From a virus, in the IMG/VR virus record IMGVR_UViG_3300046517_000581, positions 1 to 42,760 of that record: 42,760 nucleotides of DNA; one strand, 5' to 3'. Below, piece after piece: positions 8,461 through 15,155 of the stretch. How positions within the stretch are numbered: the first letter of the stretch is position 1; every line of letters begins with the position of its first letter. The position numbers were made by a program, and so were the translations under genes. Under the pieces are notes generated by a model. The model did not search any database. It was not told the origin of the DNA and saw only the letters and a program-made list of their open reading frames with translations.

Positions 8461-8659
8461 AATAAAGCCGAAAGGCACGAATAATTCCCGTGTTGAAAAG
8501 ATGCGAAAAGAGATGATAAATCCGACATCCCTTAAAGCTTTAAATCTGCTACTCGATAGCGAGTTATTAAAAGAATTCAAGATGAAAACAATTAGAGACG
8601 GGACAACGATGACCGAAGTTTTAACGGGATGTATCGTTGAGTATGTGGATGAGAGTTAA
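8447..8659 (+). CDS. Ribbon-helix-helix partition partner, ParG-like
   Basis: 70 residues from the ATG at 8447, inside the end of the ParA gene; GGAG lies 9 bases upstream. A basic flexible N-terminus (KIKPKGTNNSRVEKMRKEM) precedes a compact strand-helix-helix: SLKALNLLLDSELLKEFKMKTIRDGTTMTEVLTGCIVEYV, residues ~28-67. That is the ParG layout: mobile tail stimulating ParF, then an RHH dimer binding the operator/centromere. Its stop codon overlaps the stop of the convergent gene at 8656-8886. It could alternatively be a free-standing Arc-type repressor. Confidence 0.75.
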   Translation: MATLKIKPKGTNNSRVEKMRKEMINPTSLKALNLLLDSELLKEFKMKTIRDGTTMTEVLTGCIVEYVDES

Positions 8660-8886
8660 TCGATCTCGTAACGAGCATAGCATCCTTTATTACAAGGCAT
8701 ATAGTAACGCATGAATTGTAATTCAGAATGCGCTCTCCATTCGTCACCGAAAAGCTCTCGCATTTTTCTCTCAGCTTTATTTAAAGACGTGGCAGCAATT
8801 TCGATCCAATAATCACTAAGCGGTTTTTTTGTTTCGGGATGCAAATAGTTTTTACTAAAAGTAAAATAGTACGTATCTAAAGCCAT
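8656..8886 (-). CDS. Hypothetical protein, 76 residues
   Basis: Not recognised. Aromatic-rich and soluble, with YYFTFSKNYLHPETKKPLSDYW at the N-terminus and C-terminal cysteines in MPCNKGCYARYE that might bind metal. It is convergent with the RHH gene, the two stops sharing bases 8656-8659. An AGGA site lies about 12 bases upstream of its ATG. It is the last gene of the minus-strand replication block and may be co-transcribed with 8904-9269. Confidence 0.55.
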   Translation of the reverse strand: MALDTYYFTFSKNYLHPETKKPLSDYWIEIAATSLNKAERKMRELFGDEWRAHSELQFMRYYMPCNKGCYARYEID

Positions 8887-8903
8887 TTAATACGATCCTT
8901 TTT

Positions 8904-9269
8904 TCATTTTTCTATATGATACTCCCATCGATCTACTTGTAAATTATTATTTACTCTGATTACTCGACAAAACGTTCCTACTTTAGTTTTCCCGTAGTTT
9001 TCTATTTCTATGGTTGCTTTGCCATAAACATGCCAGATACTCGGGTTACTGGTAGAGATAGTGTAGTCCTCATTGGGATCGAAAGTTATTGCCTCTGGAT
9101 GAGAAGCTTTGTTTTTAATTTCGAATTTACAAACGGAAATAAGATCATTCACAAATTTTAATTGCTGGCGTTTAGCATAGTACGTTGAAGAACAGAACAA
9201 AAGTATGCTAGCAACAAATAGGATAGCGATAATTATGGGTTGCTTTAAATTTCGTAAAAATGACATCAT
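8904..9269 (-). CDS. Membrane-anchored hypothetical protein
   Basis: 121 residues. Residues 10-30 (QPIIIAILFVASILLFCSS region) are a single hydrophobic segment preceded by basic residues, predicting an N-in signal anchor. The remaining ~90 residues look like a small periplasmic beta domain with two cysteines (VCKFEI and TFCRVIRVNN) that could form a disulfide. Tandem ATGs at the start are preceded by AGAGGA. Function unknown; a role at the envelope, such as superinfection exclusion or lysis, is possible but unsupported. Confidence 0.55.
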   Translation of the reverse strand: MMSFLRNLKQPIIIAILFVASILLFCSSTYYAKRQQLKFVNDLISVCKFEIKNKASHPEAITFDPNEDYTISTSNPSIWHVYGKATIEIENYGKTKVGTFCRVIRVNNNLQVDRWEYHIEK

Positions 9270-9307
9270 TAAATAAATCCTCTTACTGGGTTAAGCATAG
9301 GATAGTA

Positions 9308-9333
9308 CCATAAAGATATCAAGATATAAAGAT
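9308..9333 (+). repeat. 26-bp bipartite element, copy 2
   Basis: CCATAAAGAT and ATATAAAGAT lie 16 bp apart (starts 9308 and 9324), separated by ATCAAG. It falls between the 3' end of the polymerase gene and the start of the membrane-protein gene on the minus strand. It matches four other sites in the window with the same spacing. The adjacent palindrome ATAAAGAAATCTTTAT (minus strand, 9326-9341) could fold into a weak hairpin. Confidence 0.55.
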
Positions 9334-9337
9334 TTCT

Positions 9338-11605
9338 TTATTTCGTGTAGCGTTTAGCCCGCCAACCGCCGCTCGCCTTAACTGGCCAATTTTTAGCCCA
9401 CGAAGGTAAGGTCGCCATAATATCTTCAAACTCCTTGATTGACCCGTAGTTTTCTGGGATTTCAGCCACGATTTCGTCATGAACGTGTAGAACCACGGGA
9501 TAAGATGCTTTTTCAAGGTTAACGATGGCATTCGCCAAAATATCGCGGGCTGTGGCTTGGACTACGTTTTCGGTTAATTTACCGCCATAGGTATTCATTC
9601 TGATCCAGCCCACACCGCCATTTTTAGGGTTAGTATTCCATCCCTCAAAACTAAGGGACATAGTGCCTTCCCGTCGGTCGCTAGGGGCTAATCGAGGTTT
9701 ATGATAGGTAAGATAACGCCCCGATAAAAGCTGACAATACAAAACATCACGGACTACCGTATAAGATAAACCCCGGTATTCGAATTTAACGCCGGGGTTC
9801 AAAGTAGCTTGAATGGCAGCACCCTCGAGCCCGTAGTATTCATCACGTCGCCAATTGGGTTGACCACCCCACATTTCGACGATCTTAGGGCTAGCATCAC
9901 GCCATGCTAAGATAGCGGTTTTAATCTCATCGTCGGTAAAAAATTCATCCGCGCCAAACTGTTTCCACGCGCCTATCCAGCCTTGATATCCAGACGCTAA
10001 TTCCGCGACCTTACCTACTTTTTTACGCATTGGATGATGTTGGCCGGTAGTAGCTTTATATAAAATAAATTCATTAAAGTCGAGGCCAGTTATTTTAGAT
10101 GCAGACATTTCGTAAATCTTACCGTGCGTGCGAAAGACCTCCATGCGCCATTCTTCTCCCGCGAGGGCTGCTAATACGACCGCCTCAATAGCGCTATAGT
10201 CTGAGCATATTAAATCGTGGCCGGGAGCCGCAATAAATAACCCGCGTAAGCAGCTAGAGATGGTAGCAATTGCATCTCCCCAAAAATATTCTATACAGGC
10301 CAGATTACCTGATTTAATAGTTTCGAAGGCATCCTCTACGGCTTGCGGATTCCATTCTTTAATTTCGCGAGTACTGTAGCAACCACACCATGGGCATACG
10401 AGTATGTTTTTACCAAAGTACCGACTACAGCTTTCTTTAGTGCATTGAGTAACTTCAATACCGCTATTTGGCAAGTTTTGGGGTTGGGCTCCAGTACCAG
10501 CAGCACGACCAGTCCTAGCAGAATGATATATAAATAAGTCATGAACGCGTCCCTTTTTCGTGAGAGTATTCATCATAGAATACAATTTTTTAACCGCAGC
10601 GGAACCAATTAATTCTCTAATTTCGAGCGCCCGACGGACGTCTACAGGAAGATGTGCAATCTTTAATAACTCCGTTACTGTATCAGAATCAAGGCTAGGT
10701 GCGGAAACGCCGTATTCCATCATCCAAACTCGCATTTTTTGTATTTCGGATGCAGCAGAAACGCGACCTTTTGTCAAGATCAATAATTCAGCGTTATATT
10801 TTTTATGAGCATCGGCCACAATATGGAGACAGTTTATAATAGCCGATCGATCCATCTGTACGCCGCGAAAGTTAATCGCCTGATCGCATAACCAAAACTC
10901 AAGCTCGCTCGGGGTTAGGTCGGGTACAAGGCTTGATATTTCGGCCTCCGCTTCAATATCTCTTAAGTTATATTGATATAACGCCATTGCATCTTTCGGG
11001 TCTTCAAGCGGGTGAATTCGAATGCGGCTATCCGTTTTCGTTGGATTACGCGGCACACTGAATTTATCCAATAACCGTTTGCCTTCTTTATCTTTCTGGT
11101 TATGCGTATTGAGAATATTACCAACTACGGCAAGGCCGCCCGGCATTGCGTAAGCATGAGATTTCGCTTTCGCACAACGGAATTGTGACTGCAATATAGA
11201 AGGCCATCCATATTTCGGTACGCAAATGTTAACCCATACCCAATGCTCAAACGCGCTATACCAAGCTTCAATTAAACCACCCGCAATAACATGCTGAAAT
11301 AAATCGAGAGGCGCTGGTTCCGTAGGTATCCATAGGCGTTTACCCCGGCCGTCCTTTAGGTCATAAGCGCAGCTTAAAACTTCCGCATCGGGATGTTCGG
11401 TATAGACGGCGGCACCCACGGTGGGCAAACCTTTAAGACGTCCACCCAAAGGTGGTTCGAATTTTCGGGTGTTAATGTTCCACGTATAACCTGCCGGGCT
11501 ATAAGTTTCAAAATCTAGGTCGGCGATAATAGTGGATACACCTAGGCCAGCGATGAGTTGTGTGCCAGCTTTTAAGTCACTTAATTTCGGTGGGAGAGGT
11601 ATCAT
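9338..11605 (-). CDS. Family A DNA polymerase with 3'-5' exonuclease domain
   Basis: 755 residues. DEDD exonuclease: DFET at residues 31-34, a second motif near YSAFEH 116-121, and YNLRDIEAE at 212-220. Polymerase: RTGRAAG..QNLP at 364-379, motif A DYSAIEAVVLA at 469-479, motif B around KKVGKVAELASGYQG at 528-542, and motif C HVHDE at 707-711. All expected carboxylates are present, so it should be an active replicative enzyme. A cysteine cluster at 388-409 (C..C, then CPWC) forms a probable zinc-ribbon insert between QNLP and motif A. It ends the operon driven from 12750-12778 and overlaps the upstream small gene by 4 bp. Confidence 0.95.
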   Translation of the reverse strand: MIPLPPKLSDLKAGTQLIAGLGVSTIIADLDFETYSPAGYTWNINTRKFEPPLGGRLKGLPTVGAAVYTEHPDAEVLSCAYDLKDGRGKRLWIPTEPAPLDLFQHVIAGGLIEAWYSAFEHWVWVNICVPKYGWPSILQSQFRCAKAKSHAYAMPGGLAVVGNILNTHNQKDKEGKRLLDKFSVPRNPTKTDSRIRIHPLEDPKDAMALYQYNLRDIEAEAEISSLVPDLTPSELEFWLCDQAINFRGVQMDRSAIINCLHIVADAHKKYNAELLILTKGRVSAASEIQKMRVWMMEYGVSAPSLDSDTVTELLKIAHLPVDVRRALEIRELIGSAAVKKLYSMMNTLTKKGRVHDLFIYHSARTGRAAGTGAQPQNLPNSGIEVTQCTKESCSRYFGKNILVCPWCGCYSTREIKEWNPQAVEDAFETIKSGNLACIEYFWGDAIATISSCLRGLFIAAPGHDLICSDYSAIEAVVLAALAGEEWRMEVFRTHGKIYEMSASKITGLDFNEFILYKATTGQHHPMRKKVGKVAELASGYQGWIGAWKQFGADEFFTDDEIKTAILAWRDASPKIVEMWGGQPNWRRDEYYGLEGAAIQATLNPGVKFEYRGLSYTVVRDVLYCQLLSGRYLTYHKPRLAPSDRREGTMSLSFEGWNTNPKNGGVGWIRMNTYGGKLTENVVQATARDILANAIVNLEKASYPVVLHVHDEIVAEIPENYGSIKEFEDIMATLPSWAKNWPVKASGGWRAKRYTK

Positions 11606-11784
11606 GATTCGCTCGAGGAATATACGTATTTATCTTCAACCCATTCAATTTGACCATTATTAAATTGGATTAAAATCATATTCCATTTAGTTTCTTTGAC
11701 TATACCGCGAAGTGTATGACCTAACAATTTGTCTTGATAAAAACTTGGATTAACTACGATATGATCCCCAATTTTAAAATCCAT
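11602..11784 (-). CDS. Small KOW/SH3-like protein
   Basis: 60 residues, beta-rich and without a signal. The spacing KIGDHIVVNPSFYQD, then GIVKETKWNMILIQFNNGQIEWV, resembles small KOW or SH3-like barrels found in phage replication operons. It lies between the probable ssDNA-binding protein and the polymerase, and its stop overlaps the polymerase start by 4 bp. Its own start has no clear ribosome site (TTAATATGG context). Function not known. Confidence 0.55.
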   Translation of the reverse strand: MDFKIGDHIVVNPSFYQDKLLGHTLRGIVKETKWNMILIQFNNGQIEWVEDKYVYSSSES

Positions 11785-11809
11785 ATTAATTCTCTTAGTC
11801 GGAAATTAA

Positions 11810-11827
11810 GCCCCGCGTTTACGGGGC
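11810..11827 (-). terminator. Stem-loop after the SSB-like gene
   Basis: GCCCCG and CGGGGC form a 6-bp GC stem with a 6-base loop (CGTTTA on the plus strand), 7 bp beyond the stop of 11834-12718. On the minus strand it is followed by TTAATTT, a weak U tract. It may act as a partial terminator that lowers polymerase expression relative to the SSB-like protein. Confidence 0.55.
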
Positions 11828-11833
11828 ATTAAA

Positions 11834-12718
11834 TTAGCCTTGCATCATACCATGTTGAATTAATAAAGCGTCAGTCCATCCGGCTTGAATTAATTGCTCG
11901 TAGGTTGCACCCTGAGCGGCGGGAAGCATTACTCTCATCGGAACCGGAGGGGTGGCGGGAGGTAAGGGCGGCGTTAAGATGCCATAATGTGGTGCCGGCA
12001 CGTTCATATTTTGAACAGATATACTGGGCGGTGTGTTTGGTGCAATAGCGGCAGCGGGCGGTGCAATCGGTGCAACCGGATTAAATCTCCCTTCAGGCGG
12101 CGTATTTAACGCACCCGCTGGAATAGGGGATTTTCCGAATCCGACACTCTTAGGATCGGCACCTAAAATAATACGATTACCATAACGGCTAAACGCAACC
12201 ATGCTGTGGTTTAAATAAACGCCGGGTTGTTGCATCGAACCGTTATCAGCCACGGTGCCATAAACTTGGATGTAATCGCCAAGATTAACGAAGTTAGTTT
12301 CGAGAATTTGTTTTGTACCGTCCTCGTTATAAATCCCGGGAGCGAATCCGCTAGCGAAGTTAAGCACCCAGTGGCCGGGATAACCTTCGCGATCGCAATT
12401 TTTACGACCCGCCTTGTTAGGGATCGTGCTATCGCCGTCCTGAATTTTCCATGCAAATTGCGGACTATCCGCTTGCCCGTTAGGAAAACCGGCGTGACCC
12501 GCAGCCCATATCTTTGCGCCCCATGGTGTTTCAGCCCAGTGACGTTCCGCGCCTTTTGCGATAGCTAATGCAAAATAATACTCAACCCGTGGCTGACCAG
12601 CGTTCGCTCCGGTTCGTACGGTTAATGGCTTGCCTTCGGCATCGGTAGTTTGAGGTTCGTATAATGATCCTTGCACCAAGCGTCCAACGGGGGTCAACAG
12701 CTCTTCTTTGTTACTCAT
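11834..12718 (-). CDS. Probable ssDNA-binding protein (DUF2815-like)
   Basis: 294 residues. Residues ~1-190 are an OB-fold-like domain: GRLVQGSLYEPQTTDAEG, VEYYFALAIAKG, and a late NLGDYIQVYGTVADNG..GVYLNHSMVAF strand series, the pattern of DUF2815-type phage single-stranded DNA-binding proteins. Residues ~200-270 are a Pro/Ala-rich linker, and the last 25 residues (TYEQLIQAGWTDALLIQHGM) form a short tail module also seen on other phage SSBs. Position upstream of the polymerase fits. It has an AAGGAG site, and its promoter (12750-12778) lies just upstream with the 18-bp shared signature. The tail is not acidic as in classical SSBs. Confidence 0.75.
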   Translation of the reverse strand: MSNKEELLTPVGRLVQGSLYEPQTTDAEGKPLTVRTGANAGQPRVEYYFALAIAKGAERHWAETPWGAKIWAAGHAGFPNGQADSPQFAWKIQDGDSTIPNKAGRKNCDREGYPGHWVLNFASGFAPGIYNEDGTKQILETNFVNLGDYIQVYGTVADNGSMQQPGVYLNHSMVAFSRYGNRIILGADPKSVGFGKSPIPAGALNTPPEGRFNPVAPIAPPAAAIAPNTPPSISVQNMNVPAPHYGILTPPLPPATPPVPMRVMLPAAQGATYEQLIQAGWTDALLIQHGMMQG

Positions 12719-12749
12719 TTATCTCTCCTTAAGTGATGTTACTTTTAAC

Positions 12750-12778
12750 ACATTAATCCTTAGTGCGGATTTTGTCAA
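12750..12778 (-). promoter_or_regulatory. Promoter of the SSB-polymerase operon
   Basis: On the minus strand TTGACA (12778-12773), 17 bp, TAATGT (12755-12750). The first 12 bp of the spacer region read AAATCCGCACTA, giving the 18-bp signature TTGACAnnnTCCGCACTA shared with 15122-15139 (minus) and 16762-16779 (plus). The -35 overlaps the stop codon of the DUF1737 gene, so the promoter is partly embedded in coding sequence. Confidence 0.75.
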
Positions 12779-12948
12779 TAACTACGTTTTTCAACTACTT
12801 GATACTTAACCATTGGTTGAACGGCACACGCCTCATTAATGGCGATACTTCCGTGAGGTTGCCAACCCTGTTGAATAGCATCATTAACCTCATTAATTAA
12901 ATCGCTAATAGAATTAGTCATAAGAATTTTGTATTCAATGATTCTCAT
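12775..12948 (-). CDS. DUF1737-type small protein
   Basis: 57 residues, below the usual gene-calling length. It begins MRIIEYKILM and contains ISDLINEVNDAIQQGWQPHG then SIAINEA and QPMVKYQVVEK, a close fit to the DUF1737 pattern (YKIL..L...VN..I..GWQP.GG). The ATG overlaps the stop of the upstream nuclease (ATGA), with GGAGG 6 bases before it, so expression is coupled. DUF1737 proteins are widespread in phages with no known function. The downstream promoter overlaps its stop. Confidence 0.85.
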   Translation of the reverse strand: MRIIEYKILMTNSISDLINEVNDAIQQGWQPHGSIAINEACAVQPMVKYQVVEKRSY

Positions 12949-14108
12949 TTATTACCTCCAAAAATTTTACGTACCGTATTGGGATTTTCGGGTACCAATT
13001 TTAATGCCCCGTGAGATATTTCCGTGTATGACTTGACTACTTCTTCAGGAATGCCCGCTTTAATAGCCTGTCGAGGAGTAATGACATCGCGCGGTTTAAC
13101 AAGATTGTGGCCTAACATTTCGCCGAGTACCGCAATTTCGTCAGCGGGGACACGCCATTTTTCTCGACCGCCTGATTCTTCCACATGGAAATGCGGGATG
13201 CGCTTACCTTTTTTGATTAACGATAACGCTTGCTCTGAAAGTCCGGTAATGCGTGCGTCTAATAAATCAGCCGCTCGGCGCAAATATCTTAATTCATTAC
13301 CGATACCTTCCGACGTTAATTCTAACGGGTTATTAGAGATACTAAGGTCTACTGAGGATAGCGCGGATCGTTGCAAGGTCTCGCAAGCATGACGCCCAGT
13401 GCAGTACGTACATTCGGGACTAGGTGAACAGTGAGCGCCCGGCGCTGTTGCTTCAAACTCCGCATGACGTAAAATATTATGAAGAGACCGCAAATCCGAG
13501 GCCATAACTTTCCACGTCCTAACGGTGCCGTCACGGTGGTAACTACGTGGTTGAACAATATAAAAAGTAACAGAAAGGAACTGATCACTAAAGCTATCAA
13601 TTTTTAATTTCTCCAAAATACCAGCAGCGTATTCGACTAACTGCCAATTCTCAAAAACCTCTACGAATCCATGACCAAACTTATAATCCCATATGTGTAA
13701 TTCAGATAGATGATGTACCCAACAATCCGGCGTACCCCAACATTCGGGATGAATAATTGAGATATCGATAGGCTCTTCAATATGTAAATTTTTTATATCC
13801 ATCGTACCGAATAGCCTATTGATCACGGTTAGAATGGAGTCGCAATAAATATCGGCACCTTCGCGCATTTCGTCAGTTATTAATTCACCATTCGGAGCGG
13901 TTTCCCATGTTGCATTAGTTTCATCCGCCCCGTTGTTTAAGCAATAGTATTGTAATAGCTCCGATGCTACCCAATGCGCTGCCTCGCCCTCGCGGGCGTG
14001 CGGCGATTCTTCATCTTCGGGATAAAGCGCCTCTAGTGCGCGTGACCCGGGACAGGCCACACGCCTAGCAGCGGAGGAGGGGGGTAAAAGGGAATGTTTA
14101 CTCTTCAT
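12945..14108 (-). CDS. RecB-like PD-(D/E)XK nuclease (DUF2800)
   Basis: 387 residues. The N-terminus HSLLPPSSAARRVACPGSRALE and the HAREGEAAHWVASELL helix match the DUF2800 phage family. Active-site candidates are GTPD (125-128, Asp128), WDYK (140-143, Asp141 and Lys143), and NWQLVEY (155-160). A later cysteine group (CSPSPECTYCTGRHAC, residues ~227-242) resembles the iron-sulfur ligands of AddB and Cas4 nucleases. In phages these enzymes act in recombination or end processing beside the SSB and polymerase. The ORF overlaps the upstream 76-residue gene and downstream DUF1737 gene. Confidence 0.88.
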   Translation of the reverse strand: MKSKHSLLPPSSAARRVACPGSRALEALYPEDEESPHAREGEAAHWVASELLQYYCLNNGADETNATWETAPNGELITDEMREGADIYCDSILTVINRLFGTMDIKNLHIEEPIDISIIHPECWGTPDCWVHHLSELHIWDYKFGHGFVEVFENWQLVEYAAGILEKLKIDSFSDQFLSVTFYIVQPRSYHRDGTVRTWKVMASDLRSLHNILRHAEFEATAPGAHCSPSPECTYCTGRHACETLQRSALSSVDLSISNNPLELTSEGIGNELRYLRRAADLLDARITGLSEQALSLIKKGKRIPHFHVEESGGREKWRVPADEIAVLGEMLGHNLVKPRDVITPRQAIKAGIPEEVVKSYTEISHGALKLVPENPNTVRKIFGGNK

Positions 14109-14328
14109 CTATCAAAGCCTCGCAAATATCGGGAACGTTGGCGCGTCGCATCGCTTCTCTAATGACTGGTACGTCATGATAGTAATGCGTGAATTGGCTA
14201 CCGCAGCGAAGGCATCTCCATGAAGACCGCGCACGACCACCATATACGCCCCATTGGTGCGTGGATTCACAACGCCAGTTATGGCTATCACCATAAGTAT
14301 CGGGAGGGTTGGGTACTAGATCGCTCAT
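14098..14328 (-). CDS. Small zinc-ribbon-like protein
   Basis: 76 residues. The centre has HNWRCESTHQWGVYGGRARSSWRCLRCGSQF, where C..C..C plus histidines suggest a zinc site. The C-terminus is helical and acidic (REAMRRANVPDICEALIDEE). Its stop region overlaps the nuclease start by 11 bp, so they are probably co-translated. The ribosome site AAGGA lies inside the 26-bp repeat at 14327-14352. Function not recognised. Confidence 0.65.
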   Translation of the reverse strand: MSDLVPNPPDTYGDSHNWRCESTHQWGVYGGRARSSWRCLRCGSQFTHYYHDVPVIREAMRRANVPDICEALIDEE

Positions 14329-14352
14329 CTTTAAATCCTTATATCTTTAAAT
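14327..14352 (-). repeat. 26-bp bipartite element, copy 3
   Basis: On the minus strand ATTTAAAGAT, ATAAGG, ATTTAAAGAT: two perfect 10-bp half-sites 16 bp apart. The inner AAGG is the ribosome site for the zinc-ribbon gene, and the second half-site overlaps its ATG. It could therefore be an operator, a leader structure, or both. Confidence 0.65.
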
Positions 14353-15065
14353 CAAGAAATCAATAAATCTATATTGGCCATAATTTGAGGGATAAGATCA
14401 GGCCGTGTGGCTGCTAAAGGTAAAGAAGGAATCCCCGCGCTTTGGCAAGCTTGAACAACCATTGCCTGTTTCAATTTACCGGCGGTAACTAGCTCGGTGA
14501 TTTTATTCATAAGCGTTGTGAAAGTTTCTTTAGGCGGCTCGATGGGATCAGCGGACGGTTGAGTAATGGGTGGTAACGGAACCGATGGGATTAGTAGGGT
14601 TGCGCTTCTCGTGCCAACGGGCGCAGGAATTGCCATAACCGATTCTAATTCTTTAGTGACTTCACCTACGACGGTCATGCTAACGCCGCGTTGCAATTTC
14701 CAAGCGCCATCCGCAGTTTTACTTTTCGTGCGAGAATGAATACGGGCATCCCAAGGTAAGCCATTGCAATCAACTTCAACGTTCGCAACCTTGCTGGCAA
14801 CTATAGTGGGCGCGGGTTCTTTTGCAAAAGGATTAATCCTTTTTGGATCTTCTGCTGGCGATACGGGCGGCGGCATCGGAACGTGTTCAGGTTCAATTAC
14901 GGGCGGTGCAACAAGAGGTGGCATCGGAACACGTTCAGGTTCGAGCAATGGCTGGGGGCTTTTCGGTAATAATTCAATACCGGCCATTTTCATAAGAAAA
15001 GTCGCGGTATCTATAAGAACTTGACGGGGCATGGTATGAGGTTCGGTTATTTCGATTTTAAGCAT
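14352..15065 (-). CDS. Pro-rich phage protein with LPWDARIH motif
   Basis: 237 residues. Residues 40-75 contain two copies of a Pro-rich repeat (PxxEPExVPMPPxVxP). Residues ~100-130 hold GLPWDARIHSRTKSKTADG then WKLQRGV, a motif I recognise from many uncharacterised phage replication-region proteins. The last 60 residues form helices (FTTLMNKITELVTAGKLKQAM, then GIPSLPLAATRPDLIPQIMANID). It may be a scaffold for replication or recombination proteins, but no activity can be assigned. AAGGA precedes its ATG inside repeat copy 4. First gene of its operon. Confidence 0.65.
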   Translation of the reverse strand: MLKIEITEPHTMPRQVLIDTATFLMKMAGIELLPKSPQPLLEPERVPMPPLVAPPVIEPEHVPMPPPVSPAEDPKRINPFAKEPAPTIVASKVANVEVDCNGLPWDARIHSRTKSKTADGAWKLQRGVSMTVVGEVTKELESVMAIPAPVGTRSATLLIPSVPLPPITQPSADPIEPPKETFTTLMNKITELVTAGKLKQAMVVQACQSAGIPSLPLAATRPDLIPQIMANIDLLIS

Positions 15066-15087
15066 AAAGATATCCTTATTTAAAGTT
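15062..15087 (+). repeat. 26-bp bipartite element, copy 4
   Basis: GCATAAAGAT, ATCCTT, ATTTAAAGTT, starts 16 bp apart (15062 and 15078). It overlaps the start codon and ribosome site (AAGGA on the minus strand) of the gene at 14352-15065. The second half-site carries one mismatch in the AAAGAT core. Confidence 0.5.
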
Positions 15088-15096
15088 TTCTTGATG

Positions 15097-15139
15097 TTGA
15101 CAGCGTTCTATCATAATCGTATAGTGCGGAAACTGTCAA
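15097..15139. promoter_or_regulatory. Divergent promoter pair between accessory and helicase operons
   Basis: Plus strand: TTGACA 15097-15102, 17 bp, TATAGT 15120-15125, reading into the helicase gene at 15156. Minus strand: TTGACA 15139-15134, 18 bp, TATGAT 15115-15110, reading into 15065. The whole is bounded by an inverted repeat, TTGACAG at 15097-15103 and CTGTCAA at 15133-15139. The minus-strand promoter contains the shared 18-bp signature at 15122-15139. The two promoters overlap face to face, so they may compete. Confidence 0.8.
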
Positions 15140-15155
15140 TAACGGAATATAGCAC

